Positions 4,934 through 5,016 of a stretch of 5,016 nucleotides of DNA are shown piece by piece. The notes beneath the pieces were generated by a model. It did not search any database, had not been told where the DNA came from, and saw only the letters and a list, made by a program, of their open reading frames with translations. Source of the stretch: an uncultured Nitrosomonadales bacterium (GTDB lineage Bacteria > Pseudomonadota > Gammaproteobacteria > Burkholderiales > Gallionellaceae). The DNA lies in assembly GCA_903934275.1 (NCBI GenBank), contig CAIZNF010000294.1:1-5016 (forward strand), given 5' to 3'. Positions within the stretch are counted from its first letter, which is position 1. The number at the start of each line of letters is the position of its first letter. The position numbers were made by a program, and so were the translations under genes.

Positions 4934-5016
4934 TTACAGGAGCCCGCGTTCGGCGAAGCTGAGCACCGATGCCCCCGACACAATAAAGTGGTCGAGCACG
5001 CGAACGTCAACCAGCA
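4934..5016 (-). CDS. radC: RadC-family (JAB/MPN domain) protein, C-terminal end (partial)
   Basis: Entering from the right edge on the minus strand, 26 codons end with TAA at 4936-4934. They read LVDVRVLDHFIVSG, then ASVLSFAERGLL, the typical end of RadC/DUF2466 proteins (VLDHxIV....SFAERGLL). The zinc-binding HxHPSG region and the rest of the protein lie beyond the window. RadC-like genes (for example the YeeS type of E. coli prophage-like islands) are very common on plasmids and islands. Despite the name, a role in DNA repair is doubtful. It is probably the upstream member of the minus-strand gene series, separated from the next ORF by about 134 bases without a recognised terminator. Confidence 0.85.
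   Translation of the reverse strand, partial: LVDVRVLDHFIVSGASVLSFAERGLL

Noticed and set aside
4819..5010. 63-codon minus-strand frame at the right edge
   Set aside because: Its first part is out of frame with the clearly recognisable RadC end, and no start exists after the RadC stop.

Overview
The window looks like part of a mobile genetic element (plasmid or integrative element) from a proteobacterium, most likely gamma- or beta-. It holds no housekeeping genes. What can be recognised is replication, recombination and anti-restriction cargo: the C-terminus of a DUF927-type protein, a filamentous-phage gene II/X-type replication initiator, a complete tyrosine recombinase, an ArdC-type antirestriction protein and the C-terminus of a RadC-family protein. 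Species cannot be set from the sequence alone.

Layout. The left part (1-2016) reads on the plus strand. The end of a DUF927-like gene (2-439) is followed by a 443-base non-coding stretch with two unusual structures. One is a palindromically arranged set of 9-bp-spaced GTATC/GATAC repeats (489-558). The other is a degenerate, roughly threefold tandem duplication of the translation-initiation region of the next gene (650-907). The rep gene (best start 883) runs to 2016.

The right part (2013-5016) reads entirely on the minus strand. In transcription order it holds: RadC C-terminus, a 17-codon ORF, an unknown 146-aa protein, a small ORF broken by an in-frame TGA at codon 4, an unknown 78-aa protein, the tyrosine recombinase, and ardC. 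From the 17-codon ORF to the recombinase the genes touch or overlap (ATGA or GTGA overlaps, 1-6 base gaps), so this is a tightly coupled operon. The rep and ardC genes converge, and their stop codons overlap.

How the genes may work together (inference): the plus-strand half would be the replication module, with a possible iteron-like or hairpin origin just upstream of rep. The minus-strand half would be the maintenance and establishment module. The recombinase would handle integration or multimer resolution, ArdC would protect incoming DNA from restriction, and RadC-family and small unknown proteins are common companions on such islands.

The observations most worth following are the repeated rep start region, the palindromic repeat array, and the TGA-broken small ORF, which contains a well-formed intrinsic-terminator structure (hairpin plus T6). 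Together these last two would predict translation-dependent attenuation of the downstream recombinase and ardC genes.
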